Positions 35,007 to 44,078 are shown, counted from the first letter of the stretch. The stretch is 64,000 bases of DNA from Capnocytophaga sputigena (GCF_900446695.1 NZ_UAVP01000003.1:248001-312000); one strand, 5' to 3'. Numbers and translations are program-made. Notes: generated from the letters alone by a model not told the origin.

Positions 35007-36152
35007 TTAATTTTCTGGTGGAAATCTATATCCATTGCCCGTAGCACTATCAAAAGAAGCTCCTGAGGGCAAACTGATTGTAGGCATTCCATAAGATGAC
35101 CAATCCCAAAGCTCTGTTTCGTTGTCGGTTACCACTTTGGTATTAAAATCTATTTTTTTACCATTGAGAGGCAAGTAGAGTTGTAAGTCTTTGTTAGTAG
35201 GCAAAGTATGCCATAGGTTGGCTTTAAGTTCTTGCTGGGTAAGAGCTCTTCTCCAAAAGCGCAACTCTCTCAAACGCTGATTACTACCTGCTATATATAG
35301 ATTCCTAAGTTGAAGAGATCCTCCTTGTAACAATTGGGCAGCAATAGGTTTGCCATTTACAAAAGCACGCAATGTATTGCCATCATAAGTAAACGATAGA
35401 GCATACCATTTGTTTACTTGAGGAGCAAAAGCTGTTGTAGGGATTTCAAGAGCAGTAACAGCATTCAGTTGTACTTGTAATTGTCCGTTTTTAAACACTA
35501 TTTCTAATGGATTTGCTGTATTTTTATTGAGCCCCACAATTGGCACTTCATCAGTAAGATTTTCTACATACACTGTAGTTTCAAAACTCCACTGCTGAAA
35601 AACATTACTTGAAGAAAGAATTTCGGTAGAAGTTACCGAGGTTGTGCCCATTTTCAACACTTTACTATATCTGTTAGGACGGATCACTAACAGCAAATGT
35701 TCTTGTCCTTCAATTGCTTGTATACTTTTTCTATTCACAATTTGCAAGGGAAGGGCATACACTTCATCATCATCGAAAATGAGATTTTTTATAGTAATTT
35801 TTATAGGAGTTTCTCTTTCACCTTTGCCAAAGACAATAATTTCATCAACATTGTACTTATCAGCAGGTAACAATTTATAATTCACGCCATAGCGTTCATT
35901 ATAATCAGCGAGATATTGCGCATCCCCTGTAAGGAGATCTGCAAAAAGGTTTTTCTCAGCCGGATAAATAAGTCGGGCTTTTATATTTTCTAAGTTATTT
36001 TCTTGGTATTGTTGTACAAATACCTCTTGTGATTTATTGCCTACAAAATATACCTTTTGGTCAATATTGGGGTGAGCAATTTTTTCGGTAGTTTCATCTT
36101 TACAAGCTACTATTGAGAGCAAGCTGAGTATTAAAAATATTTTTTTCATCAT
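35007..36152 (-). CDS. DUF1735/LamG-domain surface lipoprotein
   Basis: This 381-residue lipoprotein begins MMKKIFLILSLLSIVACKDE, with lipobox IVAC. The Lys-Asp-Glu directly after the Cys fits the acidic surface-export signal reported for Capnocytophaga canimorsus lipoproteins, so surface exposure is likely. Residues about 30-170 are a DUF1735-type domain; about 190-360 form a LamG-like concanavalin fold (STNKNTANPLEIVF, WYALSFTYDGNTLRAFVNGK, RELRFWRRALTQQELKANLW), typical of carbohydrate or protein binding. It follows the SusC-like gene after 9 bases and takes the place normally held by SusD. The ligand is unknown. Confidence 0.8.
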   Translation of the reverse strand: MMKKIFLILSLLSIVACKDETTEKIAHPNIDQKVYFVGNKSQEVFVQQYQENNLENIKARLIYPAEKNLFADLLTGDAQYLADYNERYGVNYKLLPADKYNVDEIIVFGKGERETPIKITIKNLIFDDDEVYALPLQIVNRKSIQAIEGQEHLLLVIRPNRYSKVLKMGTTSVTSTEILSSSNVFQQWSFETTVYVENLTDEVPIVGLNKNTANPLEIVFKNGQLQVQLNAVTALEIPTTAFAPQVNKWYALSFTYDGNTLRAFVNGKPIAAQLLQGGSLQLRNLYIAGSNQRLRELRFWRRALTQQELKANLWHTLPTNKDLQLYLPLNGKKIDFNTKVVTDNETELWDWSSYGMPTISLPSGASFDSATGNGYRFPPEN

Positions 36153-36161
36153 TATAGAATT

Positions 36162-39038
36162 TTAGAATTGCATTTTCACATTTAATCCGTAACTTCTTAC
36201 GGAAGGCAACATAAATTTATCATAGCCGCTGCCATAAGTACCTACAGAAGGCACTATTTCGGGGTCAAATGGTGCTTTGTTGTAGAGCATTAGCAAGTTG
36301 CTACCTACTAATGACACACTAAGATCTTTCAATCCTTTCACAATAAAACCTTCTCTAAAGTGATAGGTAAGAGCAGCTTCTTGTAAGCGAATATTAGTAG
36401 CCGAATATTGATAATCGGCAGCAGTTCTATTGACTACAAAAGGAACATAGTTAGCACGATTATCAGCAGAGGCTTTAGAAACCCCATAACGATCAAAATA
36501 ACGTTCTGTTTCTGAAAGAACTATTCCACCTAAACGCGCTTTGAACAAGAAATTTAAATCAAAATTTTTATAACTCAATTTCCCTTTCCAGCCTAAGAGC
36601 CAATCAGGATTTGTAGAGCCTAATTTATTGCCATTAGCATCGTATATATCGCCTATTTCACCTCCTTCACGCAAGGTGTACATACCATTGGCAATCTCAC
36701 GAGGTAGGCTCAGTATCTTATTTTTATTAGTAGAAGCAATGATTTGAGTTTCACCTTTCAATGCTCTGTTATAAGTGTATCCAAGTGCTACTTCTACTCC
36801 TTGATTTTGTACCTCTCCCGCTTGTTGCCACAAAATGGGAACTAACTGATTGTTAGTGCGGGTGTGATAGAATGTAGCATTCAATGAAAGATTGTTAAAC
36901 CATCGGGTATCTAAACCTACTTCGTAAGAGGTAGTACGCTCTAACTGTAAATCAGCAGGGTAGTTAGGTAAAGTATACAAATCACCTATCCAAGCGCGAG
37001 AAGTTTCGGCAACGCCTAACCCCGCATAGCTCATAGGGGCGGCTACTTGGCTGTAACCTCCGCGCAATTTGGCATCTTTCAATATATCTTTATTTATATT
37101 TACAAAATTATATAAGGGTATTGCTAATCCTATTGACGGACTGAAGACTGTACTTTCGCTTGTGTAAGGAAAATTGGATGGTTTATCAGCGCGACCTGAG
37201 AGAGTGAGGTATAATTTATTTTTCCAATCTATTTCAGCCATTGCAAAGAAAGCAGTATTGCTTCTTTTTCCCCATAATGGGTGAGAAATCGCTGTAGGAG
37301 CTGCAATATTGCTTTGAGTGAAATTGTTTACATTTGTCAGATTCCCTCTATACCCCTCTACTTGAGTGTCATAGCCTTCATAAGAGGCTCCGATATGAGC
37401 GTCTAAATACAAACCTAAAACCGTTTTATTATAATGAACGATAACATCGGCATATTGTTGTTTAAAGGTTTCTTTCCAATGAGCATAGTAACCGTTGGCA
37501 GCCGCATAAGCAGGAAGTGTGGTAGCATAACGCTTGTCGTCCATAGTTGAAGAAGTATTATCCATACGAAAACGAGCTGCCACTTCTAAATTATCCATAA
37601 TTTTGTAGTTCGCTTTAGCTGAAAACATATAGCGATTTTTAGTAGCAGGACGCAAATTGCGATAGGCAATCCAATAAGGATTTTGGATATTTTCTCCTAA
37701 ATTAGCAGGAGTATCAGGAGTTCCAGAACCTGCTATCCAATACTGTTTATCATAACCTGCTACAGCATCATAACGCTCAAAATAACGCTCTTGAGCAAAT
37801 TGTTCACCTCTTGGATATAAATATAAACCTACTATAGGGTTGAAAGCAATGCCCGAAGCAACCTGATTGCGCTCATACTGACGGATATAGTTACCTGAAA
37901 GATCTATATTCAACTTATTTTTTAACAGAGAAGTGCTATTTTGCAAATAAGCGTTGTAACGGTTATATACGCTATTAGGCACTATCCCTCCTGATTGCAA
38001 AGAAGCTACTGAAGCATACGTTTTATTATTGCCACCTTCAAAATTAAATCCACCTGAAACATTTAGTGAATTTTGGTATAGGTGACCTGTTCTATAAAAA
38101 TCATTGATATTAAAATCAGTACCCTTAGGTAAGGCGCGAGTAGAGAGAGAAGTGTATTGTCCTAAGTCATTGCCATAAGTTTCTTGAAACTCAGGTTTTG
38201 TTAGTTTATTTACAAATTCTACTGAGGAAGACAAGTTAATATTGAGTTGATTGTCATTAGCCTTCTTAGTGCGAATGAGCAGTACCCCATTAGCAGCCGA
38301 TGCTCCATAGAGGGCAGTGGCTTGTGCCCCTTGTAGTACTACGACCTCTGCAATGTCCTCAGGATTAAGGTCGGATATACCTTCGCTGGTATCTCTGCCA
38401 TTGCCCCCAAACCCTCTTTCAGCTTGGTTGGCTATAGGCATTCCATCCACCACATAAAGCACATTGTTATCGCCAAAAAGCGAGCGAGCCCCACGCATAG
38501 TAGCTTTAGTAGCCCCACCGATACCCGTCGCACTGCGCTGGATATGCAAACCCGCAACCCTACCATCAAGGCTATTTACAAAATTTGCTTGCTTGACTTG
38601 AGTGAGGTCTTTGCTTGATACAGCTTGTTGTAGATAGGTTAAACGATATGGGACTTTTTGGATCCCCAAAGCCATAGTTTTTGGAGGAATAGTAATAAAA
38701 GGGAGGATACAAAGGCCTATTTTTTCCTCTTTTAAAACCACCCTAAAATTGATAGTTTTATTTTTACCCTCTACTTTTCTTCTTTGAGTTTCATACCCGA
38801 AAAAGCTAAACTCAAGTATATCACCTACTCTGGCTTTGAGTTCAAATTTACCATCAATATCTGTTGAAACACCTTTGGTTGTTTTTGATGAATTTGTGTT
38901 TTTAATAATTACTTCAACTAATGGCAGAGGCTCATTGTTCTCGTCGAAAACTTCCCCAGTAATGGTTTTCATTTGAGCTTGGAGGGCTCCTGAAGTTAGG
39001 AGCAACAAGATTAAAAGAAGTTGTATTTTCTGTTTCAT
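36162..39038 (-). CDS. SusC/RagA-family TonB-linked outer-membrane transporter
   Basis: The 958-residue protein starts MKQKIQLLLILLLLTSGALQ and has the ordered SusC parts: a carboxypeptidase-like domain (about 25-105: ITGEVFDENNEPLPLVEVII), a plug with VLYVVDGMPI and EVVVLQGAQATALYGASAANG (about 195-260), and then a 22-strand barrel ending in SVRSYGLNVKMQF. SusC proteins import ligands captured by a lipoprotein lid using TonB energy. The plug lacks a clear TonB box in the segment I can read between the CarboxypepD domain and the plug. The gene pairs with a DUF1735/LamG lipoprotein, not SusD. It is transcribed from a well-formed promoter at 39065-39095. Confidence 0.93.
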   Translation of the reverse strand: MKQKIQLLLILLLLTSGALQAQMKTITGEVFDENNEPLPLVEVIIKNTNSSKTTKGVSTDIDGKFELKARVGDILEFSFFGYETQRRKVEGKNKTINFRVVLKEEKIGLCILPFITIPPKTMALGIQKVPYRLTYLQQAVSSKDLTQVKQANFVNSLDGRVAGLHIQRSATGIGGATKATMRGARSLFGDNNVLYVVDGMPIANQAERGFGGNGRDTSEGISDLNPEDIAEVVVLQGAQATALYGASAANGVLLIRTKKANDNQLNINLSSSVEFVNKLTKPEFQETYGNDLGQYTSLSTRALPKGTDFNINDFYRTGHLYQNSLNVSGGFNFEGGNNKTYASVASLQSGGIVPNSVYNRYNAYLQNSTSLLKNKLNIDLSGNYIRQYERNQVASGIAFNPIVGLYLYPRGEQFAQERYFERYDAVAGYDKQYWIAGSGTPDTPANLGENIQNPYWIAYRNLRPATKNRYMFSAKANYKIMDNLEVAARFRMDNTSSTMDDKRYATTLPAYAAANGYYAHWKETFKQQYADVIVHYNKTVLGLYLDAHIGASYEGYDTQVEGYRGNLTNVNNFTQSNIAAPTAISHPLWGKRSNTAFFAMAEIDWKNKLYLTLSGRADKPSNFPYTSESTVFSPSIGLAIPLYNFVNINKDILKDAKLRGGYSQVAAPMSYAGLGVAETSRAWIGDLYTLPNYPADLQLERTTSYEVGLDTRWFNNLSLNATFYHTRTNNQLVPILWQQAGEVQNQGVEVALGYTYNRALKGETQIIASTNKNKILSLPREIANGMYTLREGGEIGDIYDANGNKLGSTNPDWLLGWKGKLSYKNFDLNFLFKARLGGIVLSETERYFDRYGVSKASADNRANYVPFVVNRTAADYQYSATNIRLQEAALTYHFREGFIVKGLKDLSVSLVGSNLLMLYNKAPFDPEIVPSVGTYGSGYDKFMLPSVRSYGLNVKMQF

Positions 39039-39064
39039 AGCGATATATTTATAAATATACCCCG

Positions 39065-39095
39065 CAAAAATACAATTTTTATTTACTTTTGCAAA
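39065..39095 (-). promoter_or_regulatory. Promoter of the SusC unit
   Basis: Minus strand: TTTG (39092-39095), 19 bases, TATTTTTG (39065-39072), 27 bases ahead of the ATG. This is one of the cleanest Bacteroidota promoters in the window; no ECF-sigma or anti-sigma gene is adjacent. Confidence 0.7.
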
Positions 39096-39231
39096 AATTT
39101 TAGCATTTTTTAAGTATTATTTTTATCACGATTTTAGAAATATAAAGAATAAAAAAGGACTTACCAACACCTAAAAACAAACAACTCATAACCATTTTTT
39201 TGCTATTTCAAAAAAATATTATACTTTTGCC

Positions 39232-39239
39232 TGATTTTT
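39232..39239 (+). promoter_or_regulatory. ftsX -7 element
   Basis: TACTTTTG at 39232-39239 lies 26 bases ahead of the ftsX ATG. I see no convincing -33 element at the usual distance. Confidence 0.5.
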
Positions 39240-39264
39240 AGTTTATAAATAGAAAAAAACAAGA

Positions 39265-40143
39265 ATGGCTCGGTCTATTGATTCTTTTAACAAACGACGA
39301 TTACTCACTTCCTATTTTTCGGTAATAGTGAGCATTACCTTAGTACTCTTCCTATTGGGATTCTTTGGTTTTTTAGTGTTCAGTACTAAAAAGTTAGCCA
39401 ATCACTTCAAAGAACAAGTAACCGTTACTATCCTCATTAAAGACGAAGCTAAAAGCGCTGATATCGCTCAGTTACAAAAAACACTCTCAGTAGCTTCTTT
39501 CGTAAAATCATTGCAATTTATCTCCAAAGATAAAGCTGCCGAAACCTTTAGCAAGGACATAGGTGAAGATTTTGTGAGCTTTATTGGCACCAATCCCTTA
39601 CAAAATGTCATAGACTTGAGTTTAAAAGCTGATTATGCTGAACCCGATAGAATGGCTGAAATTAAACGTGAATTGGAGCAAAATTCTTTCGTATCAGAAG
39701 TAGTGTACGACCAATCACTTGTAGCACTTATTCATGAGAATGTAAACAGAATAGGACTTATTACCTTAGTGTTTAGCGCACTATTCTCCTTTGTATCAGT
39801 ATTGCTCATCAATGCTTCTATTCGCCTATCTATTTACTCTAAACGTTTTATTATCAAAACAATGCAATTAGTAGGTGCCACTCGTAGTTTTATACGTCGC
39901 CCATTTATTCGTACCAATGTACGTTTGGGTATCTTGAGTGCTTTCCTCGCTATACTGCTATTCTACGGGGCACTCTTGGCAATTGTAAAATCATATCCTG
40001 AGTTTTCTATATTGTTAGATAACACAATATTATGTATCGTTTTTATAGGAATTCTCGCTATGGGGATTCTCATCAGTTGGTTGAGCACCTATTTTGCTAC
40101 ACAACGATTTTTAAATTTGAACACAAATGACCTTTACTATTAG
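39265..40143 (+). CDS. ftsX: Cell-division ABC permease FtsX
   Basis: FtsX partners the FtsE ATPase at the divisome to control peptidoglycan hydrolases. The 292-residue protein has one N-terminal helix (about 20-45), an extracellular domain (about 50-165: VTVTILIKDEAKSADIA, LQFISKDKAAETFSKDIGED), and three C-terminal helices, with MQLVGATRSFIRRPFI as the ATPase-contacting loop. FtsE is not in the window, as is usual in Flavobacteria. The gene begins a run with DUF3098, ferredoxin and barrel genes; the ftsX-DUF3098 pairing is a familiar Bacteroidota arrangement. Confidence 0.93.
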   Translation: MARSIDSFNKRRLLTSYFSVIVSITLVLFLLGFFGFLVFSTKKLANHFKEQVTVTILIKDEAKSADIAQLQKTLSVASFVKSLQFISKDKAAETFSKDIGEDFVSFIGTNPLQNVIDLSLKADYAEPDRMAEIKRELEQNSFVSEVVYDQSLVALIHENVNRIGLITLVFSALFSFVSVLLINASIRLSIYSKRFIIKTMQLVGATRSFIRRPFIRTNVRLGILSAFLAILLFYGALLAIVKSYPEFSILLDNTILCIVFIGILAMGILISWLSTYFATQRFLNLNTNDLYY

Positions 40144-40159
40144 GTAACAAGTAATAAAT

Positions 40160-40414
40160 ATGAAACATCATTCAACTTTTATATTCGGAAAGAAAAACTA
40201 TCTTATAATGGGGATAGGGTTGGCTGTAATTGCAATTGGTTTTATACTAATGAGCGGCGGTGGAAGTGATAATCCTGCAGTATTTGACGCTTCAATTTTC
40301 AATTTCAGACGTATACACTTAGCCCCTGCTTTGGTGCTTTTAGGATTTGCTATTGAAATATATGCTATTTTAATAAAACCTAATAAAGAAGAAGATAAGA
40401 AAAAGGGGGTATAA
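40160..40414 (+). CDS. DUF3098 membrane protein
   Basis: This 84-residue protein has two membrane helices (about 13-30 and 52-72), with FIFGKKNYLIMGIGL and RIHLAPALVLLGFAIE, the standard DUF3098 layout. Function is unknown. It follows ftsX after 16 bases; the same pairing across Flavobacteria suggests a cell-envelope or division role. In relatives uppP often comes next; here uppP is 8 kb away, and the next gene is a ferredoxin. Confidence 0.9.
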   Translation: MKHHSTFIFGKKNYLIMGIGLAVIAIGFILMSGGGSDNPAVFDASIFNFRRIHLAPALVLLGFAIEIYAILIKPNKEEDKKKGV

Positions 40415-40418
40415 GGCT

Positions 40419-40649
40419 ATGGTGATTGTAACCTTACAACGTGAAAAGTGCATAGGATGCAACTATTGTGTAGAAATGGCGCCTGAGCAGTTCCAAATGT
40501 CTAAAAAGGACGGCAAAAGTGTGCTGTTGCGTTCTACTGAGAAAAAAGGTTTTTTTACTCTCAAAAGCTATGATGATAGCATTTTTGAAGATTGTGAAAA
40601 AGCTCAAAAAGCTTGCCCTGTAAAGATTATAACTACTAAAAAAATATAA
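40419..40649 (+). CDS. Single-cluster ferredoxin
   Basis: This 76-residue protein opens KCIGCNYCVEMAPEQF and ends CEKAQKACPVKII. The CxxCxxC plus distal CP gives four Cys for one [4Fe-4S] cluster. It would carry single electrons in the cytoplasm. Spacing is 4 bases from DUF3098 and 5 to the next gene, so it is in the same transcript. Electron donor and acceptor are unknown; the association is likely coincidental to the division genes. Confidence 0.9.
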   Translation: MVIVTLQREKCIGCNYCVEMAPEQFQMSKKDGKSVLLRSTEKKGFFTLKSYDDSIFEDCEKAQKACPVKIITTKKI

Positions 40650-40654
40650 AAACA

Positions 40655-41272
40655 ATGAAAAAAATAGTATTATTAGCAGTATGTTTATTAGCTTCTTATG
40701 CTGTAGAAGCGCAATACATAGGGCTCAAAGCTGGTTATAACTATGCTACCCTAAAAGGCAACGTGAGTGATGGTGCTAATTTTAAGCCTTATCACGGCTA
40801 CTATGCAGGAATTACGTTAGAATTTCCGCTCTCTAATTTGTTCTCTCTACAAGTGGAAGGTATTTACAACCGACGTGGAGCAAATATTACCTCCAATACT
40901 TATGGTAAAGCCAAACTGAGTTTAGATTATCTTTCTTTACCTGTATTAGCTCGTTTCAATGTAGGAAAAGGTATCAACTTGCACATAGGACCTCAGTTAG
41001 AATATCGCATCGATAAACCTAACTTCTACTTTGATGCAGGTACCGACCCTGTAACACGTGTAAAAGATGATGCGTTAGACATTATTGATGGAGCAATGAC
41101 AGTTGGCATTGGTTATATGACCGACTCTGGGTGGTTTTTTGAAGCTCGCTGGGTACAAGGACTCACCAGTATTTTTGAAGCAGATGAGACTAGCCTTACT
41201 CACATAGGTATCAGTCCTGATTACAATTTCAAGAATAGAACACTCTCTATAGGGGTAGGATATAGATTTTAA
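40655..41272 (+). CDS. PorT-like/outer-membrane beta-barrel protein
   Basis: This 205-residue protein has the signal peptide MKKIVLLAVCLLASYAVEAQ and then regular amphipathic strands with GLKAGYNYATLKG, QVEGIYNRRGANI, LSLPVLARFNVGKGINLH and GPQLEYRI, ending in IGVGYRF, a C-terminal Phe. That is the eight-strand OMP_b-brl_2 (PorT-like) family, common in Flavobacteria. The job is unknown. It is similar in pattern to 43469-44053, which may be a paralog. It follows the ferredoxin gene by 5 bases. Confidence 0.85.
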   Translation: MKKIVLLAVCLLASYAVEAQYIGLKAGYNYATLKGNVSDGANFKPYHGYYAGITLEFPLSNLFSLQVEGIYNRRGANITSNTYGKAKLSLDYLSLPVLARFNVGKGINLHIGPQLEYRIDKPNFYFDAGTDPVTRVKDDALDIIDGAMTVGIGYMTDSGWFFEARWVQGLTSIFEADETSLTHIGISPDYNFKNRTLSIGVGYRF

Positions 41273-41289
41273 GTAATAGGTAACAAGTG

Positions 41290-41769
41290 ATGAGACATAT
41301 TATAGTTATATTGATGTTGTTAGTAGGGTTGTGGGGCTGTGAGAAAGAACAGCAAAAACGCAATCCTTACTTGGGTGAAGTGCATTTCACTTATACTATT
41401 GATTTAAATCAACCTCTTTACAACAGTCTCAAAACCCCGATGAATACCGTATTTGTACCCTATGGAGGCATCAGAGGTTTTTTTGTAATTTATAACGGAA
41501 GTTCTTACTATGCCTGGGAAGCTGCCTGTCCTAATCACAGTTTAGACGGTTGTTATAGTAGGTTATACGGCGTAAAAACACAAACTGATGAGGAAAATTA
41601 CGAGAATACAAAACTGCACAACTATATATATGTGCGATGCTCTTGTGATAAAACCACCTATCTTTTAGGAAATGGCACTCCTATTACTATTGGTGATATT
41701 GCCAAACCTTATCCTCTACTCAACTATCGTGTTTCAGTTTCAGGAAGCTCTTTAACTATCAGTAACTAA
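41290..41769 (+). CDS. Rieske-like lipoprotein with altered cluster ligands
   Basis: The ATG at 41290 gives 159 residues: MRHIIVILMLLVGLWGCEKE, a lipoprotein signal with lipobox GLWGC. The fold resembles the Rieske-type lipoproteins of Flavobacteria: first ligand loop AWEAACPNHSLDGCYS, second loop VRCSCDKTTYLLGNGTP, then the closing strands PYPLLNYRVSVSG. Canonical Rieske loops are CxH and CxxH; here the first has CPNH (one extra residue) and in the second the His is replaced by Asp. Holding a [2Fe-2S] centre is therefore doubtful. It overlaps the next gene by one base (TAATG). Confidence 0.65.
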   Translation: MRHIIVILMLLVGLWGCEKEQQKRNPYLGEVHFTYTIDLNQPLYNSLKTPMNTVFVPYGGIRGFFVIYNGSSYYAWEAACPNHSLDGCYSRLYGVKTQTDEENYENTKLHNYIYVRCSCDKTTYLLGNGTPITIGDIAKPYPLLNYRVSVSGSSLTISN

Positions 41770-42701
41770 TGCTCTCAAAATACTTTGAAAATACAAAGCC
41801 CATCACCTTTATCATAGTGCTAATAGCACTTTTGATAGGCGATGGGCTATATCAATTTCAGATATTACAACAACCTCTAAAGGTTGGGACACATCTTATA
41901 TTTTTGTCTATCAGCCTCACACTACTTCTATTTTCCTTAGTATTACTACACCAAATAGATAGATGGAATGAACTCACCGAAACTAAAAACAGCTATTCTA
42001 TCGCCTTTTTTAGCATTTTAGTAGTGCTCTTTCCTACTCTTTTTGACAATATGAAATTAGTAGGTGCTAACTTACTCATCATTGTAGCATTATGGAGAGT
42101 ACTTACCCTCAAAACGGGAGAAGAGATTCCACAAAAATTATTAGACACCTCTTTACTTATTATCTGTGCAAGTTTATTACATCCTTGGGCATTGGTTTTC
42201 TTGCTAAATGTATGGATTTCACTATTGTTTTACGGGGCTGAAAAGCGTCGTTATTGGTTTATCCCTCTCTTGGCTATTTTAGTAATTGCTTTGTTAGGAG
42301 GTGCTATATTCTTAGTATTACAAATGCCTTTCCCTTTTGATAGTTATTATATTTTAATAAATAACGATATAACTAATTTGTTACACCTCCCCTCCTACCC
42401 TATTGCTACAACAGTTGCTTTAGTAAGTTTAGGACTGTTATTTTTAGTATCAATAGTGGTATATTATTTCAGAAGTACTTATCACAGTATCAGCTCAATA
42501 GTGGTAGTTCAGTTTTTATGGGTAGGTTTGCTCGTAGCGTTTTTATCAAAAGAAGTGATTTATATTTTTGCCCCCATAGCCATACTTTTTGCTTTGTATA
42601 TAGAAAAAATACGAGTATGGTGGCTAAAAGAAACTGTACTGTGGATGCTATTATCATTACCTGCTACAGTACTCTTACTCCATTTTATTACCAAAAGCTA
42701 A
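41769..42701 (+). CDS. DUF6427 integral membrane protein
   Basis: This 310-residue protein is almost wholly hydrophobic with about ten helices; it begins MLSKYFENTKPITFIIVLIA and has LHPWALVFLLNVWISLLFYG near the middle. This is the DUF6427 layout that sits beside upp in Flavobacteria. Function is unknown. Its start overlaps the stop of the Rieske-like gene. Its last 27 bases overlap the end of the convergent upp gene, leaving no room for a conventional terminator between them. Confidence 0.82.
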   Translation: MLSKYFENTKPITFIIVLIALLIGDGLYQFQILQQPLKVGTHLIFLSISLTLLLFSLVLLHQIDRWNELTETKNSYSIAFFSILVVLFPTLFDNMKLVGANLLIIVALWRVLTLKTGEEIPQKLLDTSLLIICASLLHPWALVFLLNVWISLLFYGAEKRRYWFIPLLAILVIALLGGAIFLVLQMPFPFDSYYILINNDITNLLHLPSYPIATTVALVSLGLLFLVSIVVYYFRSTYHSISSIVVVQFLWVGLLVAFLSKEVIYIFAPIAILFALYIEKIRVWWLKETVLWMLLSLPATVLLLHFITKS

Positions 42702-43328
42702 ATCGCCTGCATCCCCTAAGCCAGGCACTATATAGCCGTGCTCGTTGAGAAGCGGGTCGATAGTAGCAATCCATAAGTGAGTGGTTTCAGGGAATTTATC
42801 TTCTAAATATTCTATTCCTTGTTGCGCCCCAATTACAGCAAATAAGTGTATTTCCTTGGGTGTTCCCAAAGGCTTCAAAGCATTGAACACATTAGCGAAC
42901 GAACGACCTGTAGCCAGCATTGGGTCGGCTAAGAAAAGTATTTTACCTTCTAAAGAAGGAGAGGCGAGATACTCTACCATTATATCAAAATCAGTTTCGG
43001 AAGTATGCTTGCGATAAGCTGATATAAAAGCATTATCGGCATTGTCAAAATAATTCATCAAACCTTGATGCAGAGCTAAGCCTGCACGCAAAATAGAGCA
43101 AATCACTACCTCATCTTTGGGTAATTGTACTTTTTTTTCACCTAATGGAGTAGTAATTACCTCAGTTTTATAGTGTAGAAATTTACTCATTTCATAACAC
43201 AATACTTCGCCTATGCGTTCCAAATTTTTACGAAAACGCATACGGTCTTTTTGGATATTTACATCGCGCAACTGGGCGATAAATCGGTTTAATACAGAGG
43301 GCTCTTCGCCTAAATGGTGTATAATCAT
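42675..43328 (-). CDS. upp: Uracil phosphoribosyltransferase
   Basis: The enzyme salvages uracil with PRPP to form UMP. The PRPP loop is KILFLADPMLATGRS. The C-terminus PGLGDAGDLAFGNK is the family uracil-binding end. The ATG at 43328 gives 217 residues beginning MIIHHLGEEPSVLNRFIAQL, as in relatives; the longer frame from TTG 43361 would start inside the promoter -7 element (43359-43366), so it is rejected. The gene converges with and overlaps the DUF6427 gene by 27 bp. Confidence 0.95.
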   Translation of the reverse strand: MIIHHLGEEPSVLNRFIAQLRDVNIQKDRMRFRKNLERIGEVLCYEMSKFLHYKTEVITTPLGEKKVQLPKDEVVICSILRAGLALHQGLMNYFDNADNAFISAYRKHTSETDFDIMVEYLASPSLEGKILFLADPMLATGRSFANVFNALKPLGTPKEIHLFAVIGAQQGIEYLEDKFPETTHLWIATIDPLLNEHGYIVPGLGDAGDLAFGNKME

Positions 43329-43358
43329 TGGTGTGGTAACTTTAATATTTTCAAGCCA

Positions 43359-43390
43359 CAAAAGTAGTATATAATTTACTAATTTCCAAA
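43359..43390 (-). promoter_or_regulatory. upp promoter
   Basis: Minus strand: TTTGG (43386-43390), 19 bases, TACTTTTG (43359-43366). Its placement decides the upp start. The -33 element lies in an AT-rich repeat (CCAAATTTGCTAATTTGCTA). Confidence 0.68.
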
Positions 43391-43468
43391 TTTGCTAATT
43401 TGCTATTTTATTTTTTTGGCACGCTATTTGGGATAATCACTACGAAACATTAGACAATAATTAAGCGT

Positions 43469-44053
43469 ATGAAAAAAACAATCACTAAATTAACAGCTTT
43501 TATTGCTATAATGCTACTCACCACTACTGCCTATGCTCAAGAGTTTCACTTAGGAGTTAAAGCAGGAGCTAACTTAGGAAAATTGGATGGCGTTGCCTAT
43601 AGTAAAGGCTTCAAATTGGGATACCAATTGGGCGGTTTTGTAGAATATGACTTCAATGAGAAATGGGGACTACAAGGTGAAGTGCTATTTAGCCAAACTA
43701 ACACAAAGTTCCGTGATAGTTATCAATCAGTATGGGATGAAAAGTTTGATAAAAATAAAACTTTGAACTATGTGAGTGTACCTTTACTCTTTAAATACAA
43801 CCCTAATGGGTTGATTTCATTGCACGCAGGTCCGCAATTTAGTTTCCTTGCTAATAAAGACGATAGTACTTGGGAAAATGGTAAAAAACTTTTCAAAGAT
43901 ACTGACTTCTCATTAGTTGCTGGCGCCGAAGTGAATTTAGGTCCGCTCTTTGCTTATGGTCGTTATGTATGGGGCTTTTCTGATATTAGTAATGCCCTTA
44001 AAGAGAAAGCCACTACCCAACAAATTCAAGTGGGTGTAGGCGTACGTTTTTAG
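43469..44053 (+). CDS. Outer-membrane beta-barrel protein (porin family)
   Basis: This 194-residue protein begins MKKTITKLTAFIAIMLLTTT and is cleaved around AYAQ. It has an early GVKAGANLGKLDG, LQGEVLFSQTNTKF, VSVPLLFKYNPNG and GPQFSFLAN, and ends QVGVGVRF, the PorT-like OMP_b-brl_2 pattern. It resembles 40655-41272 in strand layout, suggesting paralogy. Function unknown. It is a single-gene unit closed by the terminator at 44079-44133. Confidence 0.85.
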   Translation: MKKTITKLTAFIAIMLLTTTAYAQEFHLGVKAGANLGKLDGVAYSKGFKLGYQLGGFVEYDFNEKWGLQGEVLFSQTNTKFRDSYQSVWDEKFDKNKTLNYVSVPLLFKYNPNGLISLHAGPQFSFLANKDDSTWENGKKLFKDTDFSLVAGAEVNLGPLFAYGRYVWGFSDISNALKEKATTQQIQVGVGVRF

Positions 44054-44078
44054 ACTTACGAATATATTAGTTAATTAG

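Noticed and set aside
43329-43361. Upstream TTG start for upp
   Set aside because: It overlaps the -7 element of the promoter; relatives start at MIIHHLGEE.
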